From NCBI GenBank assembly GCA_903869185.1, contig CAIPYC010000130.1, positions 1 to 51,625 on the forward strand: DNA of 51,625 nt, read 5' to 3'. The DNA comes from an uncultured cyanobacterium. GTDB taxonomy: Bacteria; Cyanobacteriota; Cyanobacteriia; Cyanobacteriales; Microcystaceae. Below, piece by piece: positions 20,746 through 29,197 of this stretch (the first letter of the stretch is position 1; every line of letters begins with the position of its first letter). The notes beneath the pieces were generated by a model. The model did not search any database and was not told the origin of the DNA. It saw only the letters and a program-made list of their open reading frames with translations. The translations under genes were made by a program, and so were the position numbers.

Positions 20746-21438
20746 ATGCCACGTCCTACTGTTATTGTACCCGGTTACTTCGCAGAAGCTATTGAATATT
20801 CTCACCTAGAGAGTTTTCTCCAAGACAATGATATTCCAACCTTAACAGTTTCTCTAACCAAGTGGGACTGGCTACCTACTGTCGGTGGACGATCCATGGT
20901 GCCAATCTTGCGAAAAATTGATATTGCAGTTGAAAGTCTCCTGCGGCAATATCCCAAATCTCCAATCAATATTATTGGGCATTCAGCAGGGGGGTGGATT
21001 AGCAGGATTTATCTGGGAGATCAACCCTATAACGTACATGGTGAGAATGAGGATGTGGTTTGGTTCAAAAACCATCATATTCATAGCCTGATTACCTTGG
21101 GCACCCCTCACCGCAGCGGCGAGTATTGGACAAAGAAAAATCTAAATTTCGTCAATGACAATTATCCTGGCGCTTTCCATCCCAATATCAACTATATTTG
21201 TATAGCCGGTAAACTGATTTATGGCGAGCCCAACTTCAGTAAATGGCTATCTTATAATAGCTATAAGCTAACTTGTGGAAAAGGCTCAAGCTGGGGAGAT
21301 GGAATTACACCAATCGAATCTGCTCATCTTTTAGGAGCCAACAACATAGTCCTCGAAGGAGTTGGACATTCACCAAGCAGCAAAAACCCTTGGTATGGCT
21401 CACCGCAAATCGCCAAACAATGGCTAAAGTATCTCTGA
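20746..21438 (+). CDS. Alpha/beta hydrolase, lipase/esterase-like
   Basis: This 230-residue alpha/beta hydrolase has the nucleophile elbow GHSAGG near residue 78-83, an N-terminal VIVPGYF oxyanion-type segment, a probable acidic residue in the GDGITPIESA region, and the closing histidine in EGVGHSPSSK. The LGTPHRSGEYW segment resembles PGAP1- and triacylglycerol lipase-like proteins. Homologues occur in cyanobacteria and plants. No signal peptide is visible, so a cytoplasmic or thylakoid-facing lipid esterase is likely. The substrate is unknown. Confidence 0.82.
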   Translation: MPRPTVIVPGYFAEAIEYSHLESFLQDNDIPTLTVSLTKWDWLPTVGGRSMVPILRKIDIAVESLLRQYPKSPINIIGHSAGGWISRIYLGDQPYNVHGENEDVVWFKNHHIHSLITLGTPHRSGEYWTKKNLNFVNDNYPGAFHPNINYICIAGKLIYGEPNFSKWLSYNSYKLTCGKGSSWGDGITPIESAHLLGANNIVLEGVGHSPSSKNPWYGSPQIAKQWLKYL

Positions 21439-21456
21439 TGTCGCCACATCAAGAGA

Positions 21457-21472
21457 GTTGTTCATAAACAAC
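21457..21472 (+). terminator. Short hairpin after the hydrolase gene
   Basis: GTTGTT-CATA-AACAAC forms a 6-bp stem with a four-base loop 18 bases after the stop codon. There is no clear T-run, so it is only a weak terminator candidate. Confidence 0.3.
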
Positions 21473-21493
21473 AATTCACATTATTTGCATTCA

Positions 21494-21522
21494 TTTACAA
21501 TAACTTTATAATAAGTTACAAT
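21494..21522 (+). promoter_or_regulatory. Candidate promoter of the EamA transporter gene
   Basis: TTTACA (21494-21499) and TACAAT (21517-21522) are separated by 17 bases, matching sigma-70 type -35 and -10 elements. The octamer TTACAATA occurs twice, at 21495 and 21516, exactly two helical turns apart. A GGAGGA ribosome binding site follows before the ATG at 21547. Confidence 0.55.
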
Positions 21523-21546
21523 AGATAAAAGTGGAGGAAATCCGCG

Positions 21547-22554
21547 ATGAATCTAACTTGGCAAAGAACAAAATCACTGACTTTTCTTGTTGCTCCTTTT
21601 TTTCTTTGGGGTACATCGATGGTTGCGATGAAAGCCGTGATAGGCGATAGCAGTCCCCTATTTATGGCTGGCTTTAGGTTGGTGCCTGCTGGGATTTTGC
21701 TCCTCATTGTTACTTTGTGGCAAAAAAGACAACAACCCAATGATCTTCGGGCTTGGCTCTGGATAGTTCTGTTTGCCCTAGTCGATGGCACCATGTTTCA
21801 GGGTTTTTTGGCAGAAGGACTCAATCGCACGGATGCGGGTTTAGGCTCAGTTATCATAGATTCTCAGCCTTTGGCAGTTGCACTGATGTCAAGCTGGCTT
21901 TTTGGTGAAGTCATCGGACTATGGGGCATATTAGGGCTGAGTCTAGGAATTGTGGGAATCAGTATAATTGGCTTACCTGAACAATGGCTAGATAGCCTTT
22001 GGCAAAGAAACTGGGCTGATCTTGTACCTAGCTGGTCAGGCTTTTTTGGAAGCGGGGAGATGTTGATGTTGTTTGCCTCTCTCTCTATGGCTGTCGGAAC
22101 TATTTTGATTCGCTATGTATGCCTTCACAGCGATCCTGTAGTTGCTACGGGTTGGCATATGATAATCGGTGGTATTCCTCTTTTTGTCTCTTCGGCCTAT
22201 TTGGAAAATGAACAATGGGTTAATATCACTAAGCAGGGTTGGCTGTCCTTGGGATATTCGGCTATATTTGGTAGTGCTATTGCCTATGGACTGTTTTTCT
22301 ACCTAGCCTCTTTGGGCAATCTGACCAGTTTGAGTTCACTGACTTTTTTAACTCCTGTGTTTGCTCTAAGCTTTGGCAATTTCTTTCTCTCTGAATATCT
22401 CACCACCCTACAATGGTGTGGAGTTAGCCTCACTATAGTGAGTATCTATTTGATTAATCAAAGAGAAAATATGAACAGACAAATTGTCAGCTTTTATAGT
22501 TTTTTCGCCAAGTTAATAAACCTTCAGAAGCAATCAGTGGATTCAAACTTCTAG
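21547..22554 (+). CDS. EamA/DMT-superfamily transporter
   Basis: This 335-residue membrane protein has ten predicted helices arranged as two EamA repeats. The first repeat includes FFLWGTSMVAMK and the RLVPAGILL region; the second includes SLSMAVGTILIRYV and a TFLTPVFALSFG segment before the last helices. The drug/metabolite transporter superfamily exports small metabolites or amino acids across the plasma membrane; the substrate cannot be told from sequence. The start is supported by GGAGGA 9 bases upstream. The 30-residue C-terminal tail is polar and probably cytoplasmic. Confidence 0.92.
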   Translation: MNLTWQRTKSLTFLVAPFFLWGTSMVAMKAVIGDSSPLFMAGFRLVPAGILLLIVTLWQKRQQPNDLRAWLWIVLFALVDGTMFQGFLAEGLNRTDAGLGSVIIDSQPLAVALMSSWLFGEVIGLWGILGLSLGIVGISIIGLPEQWLDSLWQRNWADLVPSWSGFFGSGEMLMLFASLSMAVGTILIRYVCLHSDPVVATGWHMIIGGIPLFVSSAYLENEQWVNITKQGWLSLGYSAIFGSAIAYGLFFYLASLGNLTSLSSLTFLTPVFALSFGNFFLSEYLTTLQWCGVSLTIVSIYLINQRENMNRQIVSFYSFFAKLINLQKQSVDSNF

Positions 22555-22604
22555 CTAGATTAATAAAAAATGTTTGTTATAATCTAGTTATGAGTTACTG
22601 ACAT

Positions 22605-22633
22605 TTGACAAAGATCATTAATTTAACTATCAA
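22605..22633 (+). promoter_or_regulatory. Candidate promoter of the 109-residue protein gene
   Basis: TTGACA (22605-22610) is a perfect -35 hexamer, followed 17 bases later by TATCAA (22628-22633), a 4 of 6 match to the -10. A separate TATAAT lies at 22578-22583 without a good -35. The gene starts at 22714 with GGGAG upstream. Confidence 0.5.
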
Positions 22634-22713
22634 ATCCGAGATTGAACCTTTTTAAGTAAAAACAACACTATTTAAATAGGAGATATCCTAAGAGTGAATA
22701 GGGAGAAAACCTA

Positions 22714-23043
22714 ATGATTGAATTTGAATTAGTCGGAGACCTTAGTCTTAGAGAATTACTAGATAGATCTCTATGGAATCTGGGCGGTGATGTAATAATA
22801 GAAAACAATCTAGATAGATCTTACCAAGAACTCAACTGCGAAAAAATAAGTACTGAATGTGGAGATAGGTTTATTATTTATGCCTACGATTGGGAAAATC
22901 GCGCATATTTGTTAGGTATTTTTAGAAAATGGAACAATACAGGGAACCTAAAATATCTAACACAACAGGATAATCATTTAATAATCCAAGGTCGCGCAGT
23001 TCAAGTTTCTATTGAAGATGGACTAATCATTGAGGGACTTTAG
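22714..23043 (+). CDS. Hypothetical protein, 109 residues
   Basis: I do not recognise the family. The protein is acidic and soluble, with no signal peptide or membrane segment. A predicted helix (LSLRELLDRSLWNLG) is followed by alternating strand-like segments (DRFIIYAYDWENRAYLLGIF, HLIIQGRAVQVSIEDGLIIEG), suggesting a small alpha+beta fold. The short motif LDRS occurs twice, near residues 15 and 35. Gene status is supported by a GGGAG ribosome binding site 9 bases before the ATG, a good upstream promoter, and codon use like its neighbours. It stands between a transporter gene and a secreted small protein gene. Confidence 0.7.
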   Translation: MIEFELVGDLSLRELLDRSLWNLGGDVIIENNLDRSYQELNCEKISTECGDRFIIYAYDWENRAYLLGIFRKWNNTGNLKYLTQQDNHLIIQGRAVQVSIEDGLIIEGL

Positions 23044-23103
23044 CAACTAAACCATACAATAGAAAATTATCTCGATATTTCTCCTTGGTGGTCCTTACTT
23101 TTT

Positions 23104-23427
23104 ATGTCAAATCGCAACAAGCATCTTTTTTTGTTAGGTTCACTTCTACCTGGATTACTTTTACTGCTTTTAGGATCTTCCTGGGCAGGTAGTCCAACCT
23201 CGTTTGAGCAATACAAAGGTGAATGCCTCAGGCATACCAATACAAGGGGGTTGTCTACTACTGATGGCGAGAAACTCTGCAACTGCACTATTGCCAAATT
23301 CCGCGCCAATTATGATGCCAGTCAGTTTGGGGCAATTTTACTCAAAGCCAAAGCCAATAAGAAGATTCAGGCAACCTTTAAATCTGTTGGCGAGTCCTGT
23401 TACGATGAGATTCTATACGATGGTTGA
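23104..23427 (+). CDS. Small exported cysteine-containing protein
   Basis: This 107-residue protein has a clear signal peptide (basic start, long leucine-rich core, SSWA cleavage site near residue 28). The mature part of about 80 residues contains four cysteines: GEC, KLC, NC and ESC, which could form two disulfides or bind a metal or heme (no CxxCH). The helix-rich mature domain resembles short conserved cyanobacterial periplasmic proteins, but I cannot name the family. It lies 60 bases after the 109-residue protein and is convergent with the beta-CASP gene. Confidence 0.7.
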   Translation: MSNRNKHLFLLGSLLPGLLLLLLGSSWAGSPTSFEQYKGECLRHTNTRGLSTTDGEKLCNCTIAKFRANYDASQFGAILLKAKANKKIQATFKSVGESCYDEILYDG

Positions 23428-23448
23428 ACTGATTTATAGAATTGCTAA

Positions 23449-25044
23449 CTATTCTTGTAAGATTGTTATTGTTTCAAAGACAGGACAACATCCTTCTGGA
23501 GTTACCTTAAAATCATAGAGTGGGGATTTAGTATTCCAGCACTTTTGTCCGCGGTAGTGGCGGCAATTACGACAACAGTCTATATCTTCAGTTCTTTTAT
23601 TGTTTTCGTTATTGTGCAAGATTAATTCTCTTTCTGGCAGTCCCCTAATAACTAGTTCGTCACCCTGCCATCTGGCTTCCACAATACCTGTACCAGAGAA
23701 AACAGACCAGCGGGTATCATTACTGATTAGATTTGGCAAAGAAATTACAATTGAACTGCCAAATTCATTGAGTTCTCCTTCATAAAGATTAAAGGTAGAT
23801 AAGACCGGCTGGACAAATTTTTCACCGATGGGCAAATCCACTTGATGGAGTCTAGATGGCACATGAAGCTGATAGCGGTTTTGCAATTCTTCTAGGGCGG
23901 CTAAATCTTTTAGATAGTTGGCAGGTCCATGAATCAAGATTACATGTTGAGGACGCAAATTATGAATCAATTGAGTGGTATTGCGTCCATCGCTATGTTC
24001 AGCTAAAAGATATTGAACACAATGTAGATCTGTAAATATCTGTGCAAGATTTTTCTTATGTTCGGGTATTAAAACTAACCAGGATTGATCACAATATTGA
24101 AGTATTGTTGATGGATCATCACATAGCAATATATAGGGTGAATTGTTAGGCTGGTTTTCTGGACTGATGCGGTGCATTTTGGGAAAAACTCGCTCATCCC
24201 AAAATAGGGGTTGATGCTTGGCGAAATTTTGAACAGCTATTGGAAATTGTGGCAAAAGTTGCAAATAAATATCACAGGCCACCGCTAGTTGACCAGTTAC
24301 CCAGATGTCAAGTTGCCTACCAGTGAATTGATGATGTGAACGCAGCAGTTTGAGAATTTCCTGTCCTAGCCCTAATGTGTCTACCAGAAATGCAATATTT
24401 TGCCCTATACAGAGAGAATTATGTATTAATTCCATAAGGGTTTTTTCCTGTTGACGTCTGTGAGGATGACGATTGGTACCGTAGGTTCCCTCGAGGATCA
24501 AAATGTCGGGATTAAGTCCGCGCAATGGTTCGATCGACAATCCTTCTACCAACTGAAAACTGGATAGACAAAAGTCCCCTGTATAAAAAATTCTATAAGA
24601 GCGCCCCTTAGTTTGATAGGTTAATAAAAAAGATGCTGCCCCGGGGATATGACCAGCAGGGAAAAGCTCTACTGTTAGATTTTCTAAAACCTTTACTGGC
24701 GAGCGCCAAGGAATTTCGTGGCAAAATCTATTGATTGTCTCATAGGTTATGGCTGGCCAAAGAAGAGTAAGAAGATAGGCTGTAACTCCGCTGGCAAATA
24801 TGGGAACATCTGGCCATATTTGATGAAATGACAAAAGTCCTCCAGCGTGATCTCTATGTGCATGACTACAGAGAACAAGATCAACTGCTGGATTTTTGCA
24901 TAAATCACTGAGATCATCGAGTCCACAATCAATTAGGACACTGTATTCCCCAATTTCCAGAAGTAAGGCAACTCCTTCATCATCTTGCCCAGTACCATAT
25001 GGCATACAGGAGAAGCTGACTTCTTGGTTAGACCAGCGTCTCAT
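23449..25044 (-). CDS. Metallo-beta-lactamase / beta-CASP nuclease-like protein with Cys-rich tail
   Basis: This 531-residue protein has the metallo-beta-lactamase zinc motifs HAHRDH (H61, H63, D65, H66), H132 in PAGHIPGAAS, and D157 in YTGDF. Beta-CASP motifs follow: E185 in LILEGTYG, the AEHSDGRNT segment, and the histidine of VILIHGPANYL. This combination is typical of RNA-processing exo/endonucleases (RNase J/CPSF73 type). The last 45 residues carry C490, C491, C494, C502, C519 and C520, a probable extra metal site not found in classical RNase J. The gene is the last of the pdhB-secD-secF series. RNA cleavage is inferred from family; the substrate is unknown. Confidence 0.88.
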   Translation of the reverse strand: MRRWSNQEVSFSCMPYGTGQDDEGVALLLEIGEYSVLIDCGLDDLSDLCKNPAVDLVLCSHAHRDHAGGLLSFHQIWPDVPIFASGVTAYLLTLLWPAITYETINRFCHEIPWRSPVKVLENLTVELFPAGHIPGAASFLLTYQTKGRSYRIFYTGDFCLSSFQLVEGLSIEPLRGLNPDILILEGTYGTNRHPHRRQQEKTLMELIHNSLCIGQNIAFLVDTLGLGQEILKLLRSHHQFTGRQLDIWVTGQLAVACDIYLQLLPQFPIAVQNFAKHQPLFWDERVFPKMHRISPENQPNNSPYILLCDDPSTILQYCDQSWLVLIPEHKKNLAQIFTDLHCVQYLLAEHSDGRNTTQLIHNLRPQHVILIHGPANYLKDLAALEELQNRYQLHVPSRLHQVDLPIGEKFVQPVLSTFNLYEGELNEFGSSIVISLPNLISNDTRWSVFSGTGIVEARWQGDELVIRGLPERELILHNNENNKRTEDIDCCRNCRHYRGQKCWNTKSPLYDFKVTPEGCCPVFETITILQE

Positions 25045-25060
25045 TGATTCTCAAAAGTAT

Positions 25061-25183
25061 CTAGTGTGCTGTCCCATTGCCATGGTAGTCATCGGAATCA
25101 TAGAAACCGTTTTTGGTAGCAAAGAAAAGCGAAGAAACAATAAAAAAACCACCTAAGATTAACATGATCAATTTGACATCCAT
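25061..25183 (-). CDS. 40-residue single-helix membrane protein
   Basis: This short gene starts at ATG 25183 and ends at TAG 25061. The protein begins MDVKLIMLILGGFF, continues through one membrane helix, then has a polar C-terminus rich in Asp, Gly and His (NGFYDSDDYHGNGTAH). GGAG lies about 11 bases before the ATG. It sits 48 bases after secF and 16 bases before the beta-CASP gene on the same strand, filling what would otherwise be an empty spacer. I recognise the general look of small thylakoid subunits (for example of photosystem, cytochrome b6f or NDH-1 complexes) but cannot assign it. Confidence 0.72.
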   Translation of the reverse strand: MDVKLIMLILGGFFIVSSLFFATKNGFYDSDDYHGNGTAH

Positions 25184-25231
25184 AATTGAGACTGCTCCGG
25201 TTTCTTTTGCTCTTATATTCTAGGACATATT

Positions 25232-26170
25232 CTAACTTTTCTTAAGCGTTAAGGAATTCTTTTCATTTCTCTTGCGCCACCAGCCAAAGAGAGTGCTAGC
25301 AATGAAAATACTAGAATAACCACCCGAGACAAAACCAATGATCAGTGCTAGAGCAAAAAGCTTGAGTGTTTCCCCGCCAAATAGAAAAATAGCCAGCAGG
25401 GTTAACAAAACGGTCATAATAGTATTTATAGAACGCCCTAAAGTCTGATTCACTGAATCATCAATTATTTTATCTATTGGGTAATCAGGAAATTTCTGAA
25501 GATTTTCCCTGATCCGATCATAAATCACCACAGTGTCATGAACAGAAAAACCAATTATGGTCAGTAATGCTACTAGAAACAGGCTATCCACCTCTACTCC
25601 AGTTAAAAGCCCCAGAATAGCAAAAACACTTATTGTTATCATCACGTCGTGAAGTAAGGCAATTACAGCAATAACAGCATAGTCAAATTCAAAACGTAGG
25701 CTCAGATATACAACAATGGCAAAGAAGGAAACTATTAAAGCTATGATGCCGGAATTGAGTAGATCTTTTCCTACAGTGGGTCCGACTGAGTCAATCTGAG
25801 TTTGTTTTTGGTCAAATTTCCCAATTTTTTCTTCTAATGATTGTTGTAAGTTAATTCTTTGTTGGGGATCGAGTGATTTGGTCCTAATAGAAAGTCCATG
25901 TTCTCCAATAATTTGGATACTGCTATCGCCCAGATTTTGAGATTTCAACAATTCTCTAATAGCTTCAACAGAGATAGGATTTTTACAGTTATTTTCAATA
26001 GAACAATCCAACTCTAGCTGTAATCTGGTACCACCAATGAAATCCAGCGCAGGCCTCAAAGGCGAGCCTATCTGGGAAAAACTTAGCAGCATAGCCAAAA
26101 TACCCGCTATTGTAATGACAATAGAAACACTCCACCAGAAACGTTCATGTTTAACGACACTGAGGGTCAT
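25232..26170 (-). CDS. secF: Protein translocase subunit SecF
   Basis: SecF works with SecD to pull exported proteins across the membrane using the proton gradient. The 312 residues have a first helix, a periplasmic P1-type domain starting at DFIGGTRLQLEL, then five helices with the RND motifs DSVGPTVGKDLLNSGIIALIV, ALLHDVMITISVFAILG, FSVHDTVVIYDRIREN and NQTLGRSINTIMT. The length is normal. It begins 12 bases after secD stops, so the two are translated from one mRNA. Confidence 0.97.
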   Translation of the reverse strand: MTLSVVKHERFWWSVSIVITIAGILAMLLSFSQIGSPLRPALDFIGGTRLQLELDCSIENNCKNPISVEAIRELLKSQNLGDSSIQIIGEHGLSIRTKSLDPQQRINLQQSLEEKIGKFDQKQTQIDSVGPTVGKDLLNSGIIALIVSFFAIVVYLSLRFEFDYAVIAVIALLHDVMITISVFAILGLLTGVEVDSLFLVALLTIIGFSVHDTVVIYDRIRENLQKFPDYPIDKIIDDSVNQTLGRSINTIMTVLLTLLAIFLFGGETLKLFALALIIGFVSGGYSSIFIASTLFGWWRKRNEKNSLTLKKS

Positions 26171-26182
26171 GACTGTTTTCTC

Positions 26183-27586
26183 CTATTTGACAGTAGCTGG
26201 TAGATTAGGGCAGAAAAGTTCGGGTTTTTGTCGAAGCTTGGGAATTCCCAAAACCAGGAGCATTAGAAATGTACGGGTACATGTCACAGCCGTAAACATA
26301 CTGATCAATACCCCTATGCTCAAAGTAACAGCAAAACCTTTTACTAGCCCAGAACCAAACCAGAACATTGAAGCACAGGCAATCAATGTCGTCACAGTAC
26401 TATCCAAAATAGTGGTAAAGGCTCGGAAAAAGCCACTTTCTACTGCACGATATAGGCTTTTATTCGCCCTGAGCTCTTCTCTAGTCCTCTCAAAGATAAG
26501 TACATTAGCGTCTACTGCCATACCAATGCTCAGAATATAGCCGGCAATACCAGGTAGGGTCATGGTCACACCAACCAGGCAGAAAGCAGCAAAAGTCAAC
26601 AAGGCATAGATCACCAAGGAGACATCTGCTACCAATCCAGGAAGGCGATAGTATACACCTATAAAAACCAGAACCAAAGACAACCCAGCCATAGCGGCAT
26701 AAATACTGCGCTTAATACTATCCTGCCCGAGAGTAGCTCCTATAGTACGGTTTTCAACTACGGCAACAGGAAAAGGCAAAGATCCTCCTCGCAGCTGAAT
26801 TGCCAGATCCTGGGCTTGTTCTATTTTAAAATCTCCAGTGATGATTGCCATTCCACCAGTGATACCGGTTTGAGCAAACTTGACCTCTACAGTAGGAGCG
26901 CTGATCAATTTGTTGTCTAAGAAAATACCAATACTGCGACCAGTTCCAGCCAACAACTTAGTTAGCTCAGCAAACTCTTGTCCTCCTATTTCATCAAAGC
27001 GAAGAGCAACAGACCAAAGATTATTGCCTCTTTCTGGAGCTTCAGGGCGAGCGTCTTTTAGATTTTTTCCAGTGATTACTGGACGATCAAAAAGTTTACT
27101 GATTGCTTCTTCTGATGTGAGAAGAGATTTCTGCAACCGGGCCAATTCCTCTGGTTTATTTTCTTTTCTTACACTGGCTATTTGCTCCTCCAAGGCTTTT
27201 TGGTTGCTATATTCTGCTCGGAATTGGCTTTGTGTGTCTATCTTTTGAGCCCGAAATTCCAAAAGAGCAGTACCACCTAAGATTTTCTCTGCCTCTTGCG
27301 GATCAGTTACTCCAGGTAGCTGCACCAGGATCCGGTTACCTCCTACAGTTTGAATGATAGGTTCAGCCACACCTAGCCCATTGATCCGATTTTCAATTAC
27401 CTTTTTAACTGCATTGAGATCTTGTGTTGTGATCTGCCCAGAGTTATTAGGATTTTTGATCTCGACTGTCAACTGGGCACCGCCGCGCAAATCAAGTCCC
27501 AACTGCAAGGGCAGTCTTTGAATAATCGTAAGAGCAGCAGCGACCAGGAGAACTATAAATATTAGGATCAATTTTTGCTTTTGCAT
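26183..27586 (-). CDS. secD: Protein translocase subunit SecD
   Basis: SecD is the larger partner of SecF in the export motor. The 467 residues include an N-terminal helix, GLDLRGGAQLTVEI, a periplasmic domain that holds the peptide-binding head (residues roughly 60-280), and five C-terminal helices with GATLGQDSIKRSIYAA, GMAVDANVLIFERTREELR and FRAFTTILDSTVTTLIA. It is shorter than E. coli SecD, as in other cyanobacteria. It lies 37 bases downstream of pdhB. Confidence 0.97.
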   Translation of the reverse strand: MQKQKLILIFIVLLVAAALTIIQRLPLQLGLDLRGGAQLTVEIKNPNNSGQITTQDLNAVKKVIENRINGLGVAEPIIQTVGGNRILVQLPGVTDPQEAEKILGGTALLEFRAQKIDTQSQFRAEYSNQKALEEQIASVRKENKPEELARLQKSLLTSEEAISKLFDRPVITGKNLKDARPEAPERGNNLWSVALRFDEIGGQEFAELTKLLAGTGRSIGIFLDNKLISAPTVEVKFAQTGITGGMAIITGDFKIEQAQDLAIQLRGGSLPFPVAVVENRTIGATLGQDSIKRSIYAAMAGLSLVLVFIGVYYRLPGLVADVSLVIYALLTFAAFCLVGVTMTLPGIAGYILSIGMAVDANVLIFERTREELRANKSLYRAVESGFFRAFTTILDSTVTTLIACASMFWFGSGLVKGFAVTLSIGVLISMFTAVTCTRTFLMLLVLGIPKLRQKPELFCPNLPATVK

Positions 27587-27623
27587 AATGCCTCACGAAT
27601 AACAGAAAACTTACCCAATTTTT

Positions 27624-28598
27624 TTAGCCTACTATATGTTTAACAGATTCAACAATCTGAGCTGGTTGAACAATTGTCAGTTTTTCTAAACCACCATTGT
27701 AAGGAGTGGGAATATCTTGTGAAGAGAGCCGAACTACGGGAGCATCCAGCTCATCGAATATCTGTTCGTTAATCAAGGCAACCAATTCAGCGCCAATTCC
27801 CCCAGTTTTCATGCATTCCTCAACGATGATCACACGGTGGGTCTTGGTAATGGACTTGACAATGGTTTCCATATCAAATGGCTTGAGCGAGAGAAGATCG
27901 ATAATTTCGGGATCGTAGCCTTCTGCTTCGAGTTGTTTGGCCGCTTGCACACAATGATGTCTCATGCGTGAGTAAGTTAAAAGAGTCACATCTTTGCCAG
28001 GACGAACTAATTCAGCGCGATCCAACGGCAACACATACTCTTCATCGGGAATATCTTCTTTCAAGTTGTAAAGCAAGACATGCTCAAAAAACAGGACGGG
28101 ATTTTCGTCTCTAATTGCTGCCTTGAGAAGACCTTTAGCATTGTAGGGAGTAGAGCAGGCCACAATTTTCAACCCTGGAACAGCGTGAAAATATGCTTCT
28201 AGTCTTTGGGAATGCTCTGCGCCCAATTGCCTGCCAACTCCACCAGGGCCTCTAATAACTACAGGAATTTTAAAATTGCCGCCAGAAGTATATCGCAACA
28301 TTCCGGCATTATTGGCAATCTGGTTAAAAGCCAACAGCAAAAAGCCCATATTCATTCCTTCGATGATGGGTCTTAGACCAGTCATTGCTGCGCCTATGGC
28401 CATACCTGTAAAACTATTTTCAGCAATGGGAGTGTCTAAAATTCTCAGATCACCATATTTTTTGCAGAGATCCTTGGTGACTTTGTAAGATCCGCCGTAA
28501 TGCCCAACATCCTCTCCCAATACGAATACTCGTTCATCTCGGGACATCTCTTCGTCAGTAGCTTGTCGTAGTGCGTTAAATAATAAAGTTTCTGCCAT
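27624..28598 (-). CDS. pdhB: Pyruvate dehydrogenase E1 component, beta subunit
   Basis: PdhB with PdhA forms the thiamine-diphosphate-dependent E1 enzyme that decarboxylates pyruvate and feeds acetyl-CoA synthesis. The 324 residues begin [18 protein letters not shown] and carry [44 protein letters not shown], and the C-terminal transketolase domain ([16 protein letters not shown]). The first gene of a pdhB-secD-secF run, with pdhA elsewhere as is common in cyanobacteria. lipA in this window would supply the lipoyl cofactor for the E2 subunit. Confidence 0.97.
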   Translation of the reverse strand: MAETLLFNALRQATDEEMSRDERVFVLGEDVGHYGGSYKVTKDLCKKYGDLRILDTPIAENSFTGMAIGAAMTGLRPIIEGMNMGFLLLAFNQIANNAGMLRYTSGGNFKIPVVIRGPGGVGRQLGAEHSQRLEAYFHAVPGLKIVACSTPYNAKGLLKAAIRDENPVLFFEHVLLYNLKEDIPDEEYVLPLDRAELVRPGKDVTLLTYSRMRHHCVQAAKQLEAEGYDPEIIDLLSLKPFDMETIVKSITKTHRVIIVEECMKTGGIGAELVALINEQIFDELDAPVVRLSSQDIPTPYNGGLEKLTIVQPAQIVESVKHIVG

Positions 28599-28715
28599 TT
28601 GCTGCTCTAAAATGCGCCTAAAAGTATAATCATCCTACCATTCTAAGGGTTCAAGATAGATCTTGGCTTTTAGGAGATCTTACAAATAGATATTTTTACC
28701 TGGTTTTTTGTAGGC

Positions 28716-28721
28716 TATAAT
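28716..28721 (+). promoter_or_regulatory. Candidate -10 element of the Hlip gene
   Basis: A perfect TATAAT preceded by GGC lies 44 bases before the Hlip start codon. No clear -35 is seen 17 bases upstream, only a T-rich stretch. A TTACAAA half-site at about 28680 recalls the HLR1 element of high-light genes, but the second half is missing. Confidence 0.35.
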
Positions 28722-28764
28722 AACTTTAATAAACTTTTGTAAACTATTTTTAAGAGTCACTATT

Positions 28765-28935
28765 ATGCCTACCCCCCAGCCTACAAAATCGCCCAAGATA
28801 GAAGAGCCTAAATTCGGTTTCAATACTTATGCAGAGCGTCTCAATGGAAGAGCGGCCATGGTCGGGTTTGTTTTAACGCTCTTGATTGAGTATTTTACCA
28901 AGCAGGGGCTATTGGCTTGGTTGGGACTACAGTAA
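28765..28935 (+). CDS. High-light-inducible one-helix protein (Hlip/SCP)
   Basis: This 56-residue protein has a proline-rich start and the chlorophyll-binding helix signature NTYAERLNGRAAMVGFVLTL, followed by a hydrophobic end. The ExxNGRxAMxG pattern, with the Glu-Asn and Arg of the LHC-type helix, is diagnostic. Hlips bind chlorophyll and carotenoid and protect newly made chlorophyll proteins under light stress. It is upstream of the DUF3146 gene by only 4 bases, so the two are probably co-transcribed. Synechocystis has several such genes; I do not assign one name. Confidence 0.93.
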   Translation: MPTPQPTKSPKIEEPKFGFNTYAERLNGRAAMVGFVLTLLIEYFTKQGLLAWLGLQ

Positions 28936-28939
28936 GGGG

Positions 28940-29197
28940 TTGGCTGATTTTGCCCAAACAACCGTTCATGTTCAGGTAACCTATCAGTCCTGGCAGGAAG
29001 CCATACTTTCAGGAGAGGTCACAGCCTCTTCTTATACGTGGTGGTTCAAATGGAGCTTCATGCAGGGTCATTTGTCTGTGTATCCTTCTCTGGGGCGGGC
29101 TCTAATATTTGAACCCCTCAATCGTTTTCTGGAGCGTTCTGACTATCAGCTTGAACCTGGTGGAACATATCAATTTACTGTAAGGGGAAAATTTTAA
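28940..29197 (+). CDS. DUF3146 family protein (probable)
   Basis: This protein of about 85 residues shows a compact beta-rich pattern: [53 protein letters not shown] and [12 protein letters not shown]. It matches what I remember of the cyanobacterial DUF3146 family, whose function is unknown. The start is unresolved. TTG 28940 gives the expected length but sits directly after GTAAGGGG, while the open frame reaches back to 28886 inside the Hlip gene. Its end overlaps the pyrB 3' end by 4 bases on opposite strands. Confidence 0.68.
   Translation: MADFAQTTVHVQVTYQSWQEAILSGEVTASSYTWWFKWSFMQGHLSVYPSLGRALIFEPLNRFLERSDYQLEPGGTYQFTVRGKF

Noticed and set aside
28675-28715. HLR1/RpaB box upstream of the Hlip gene
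   Set aside because: Only one TTACAAA half-site is present; the second half at the required spacing is absent.
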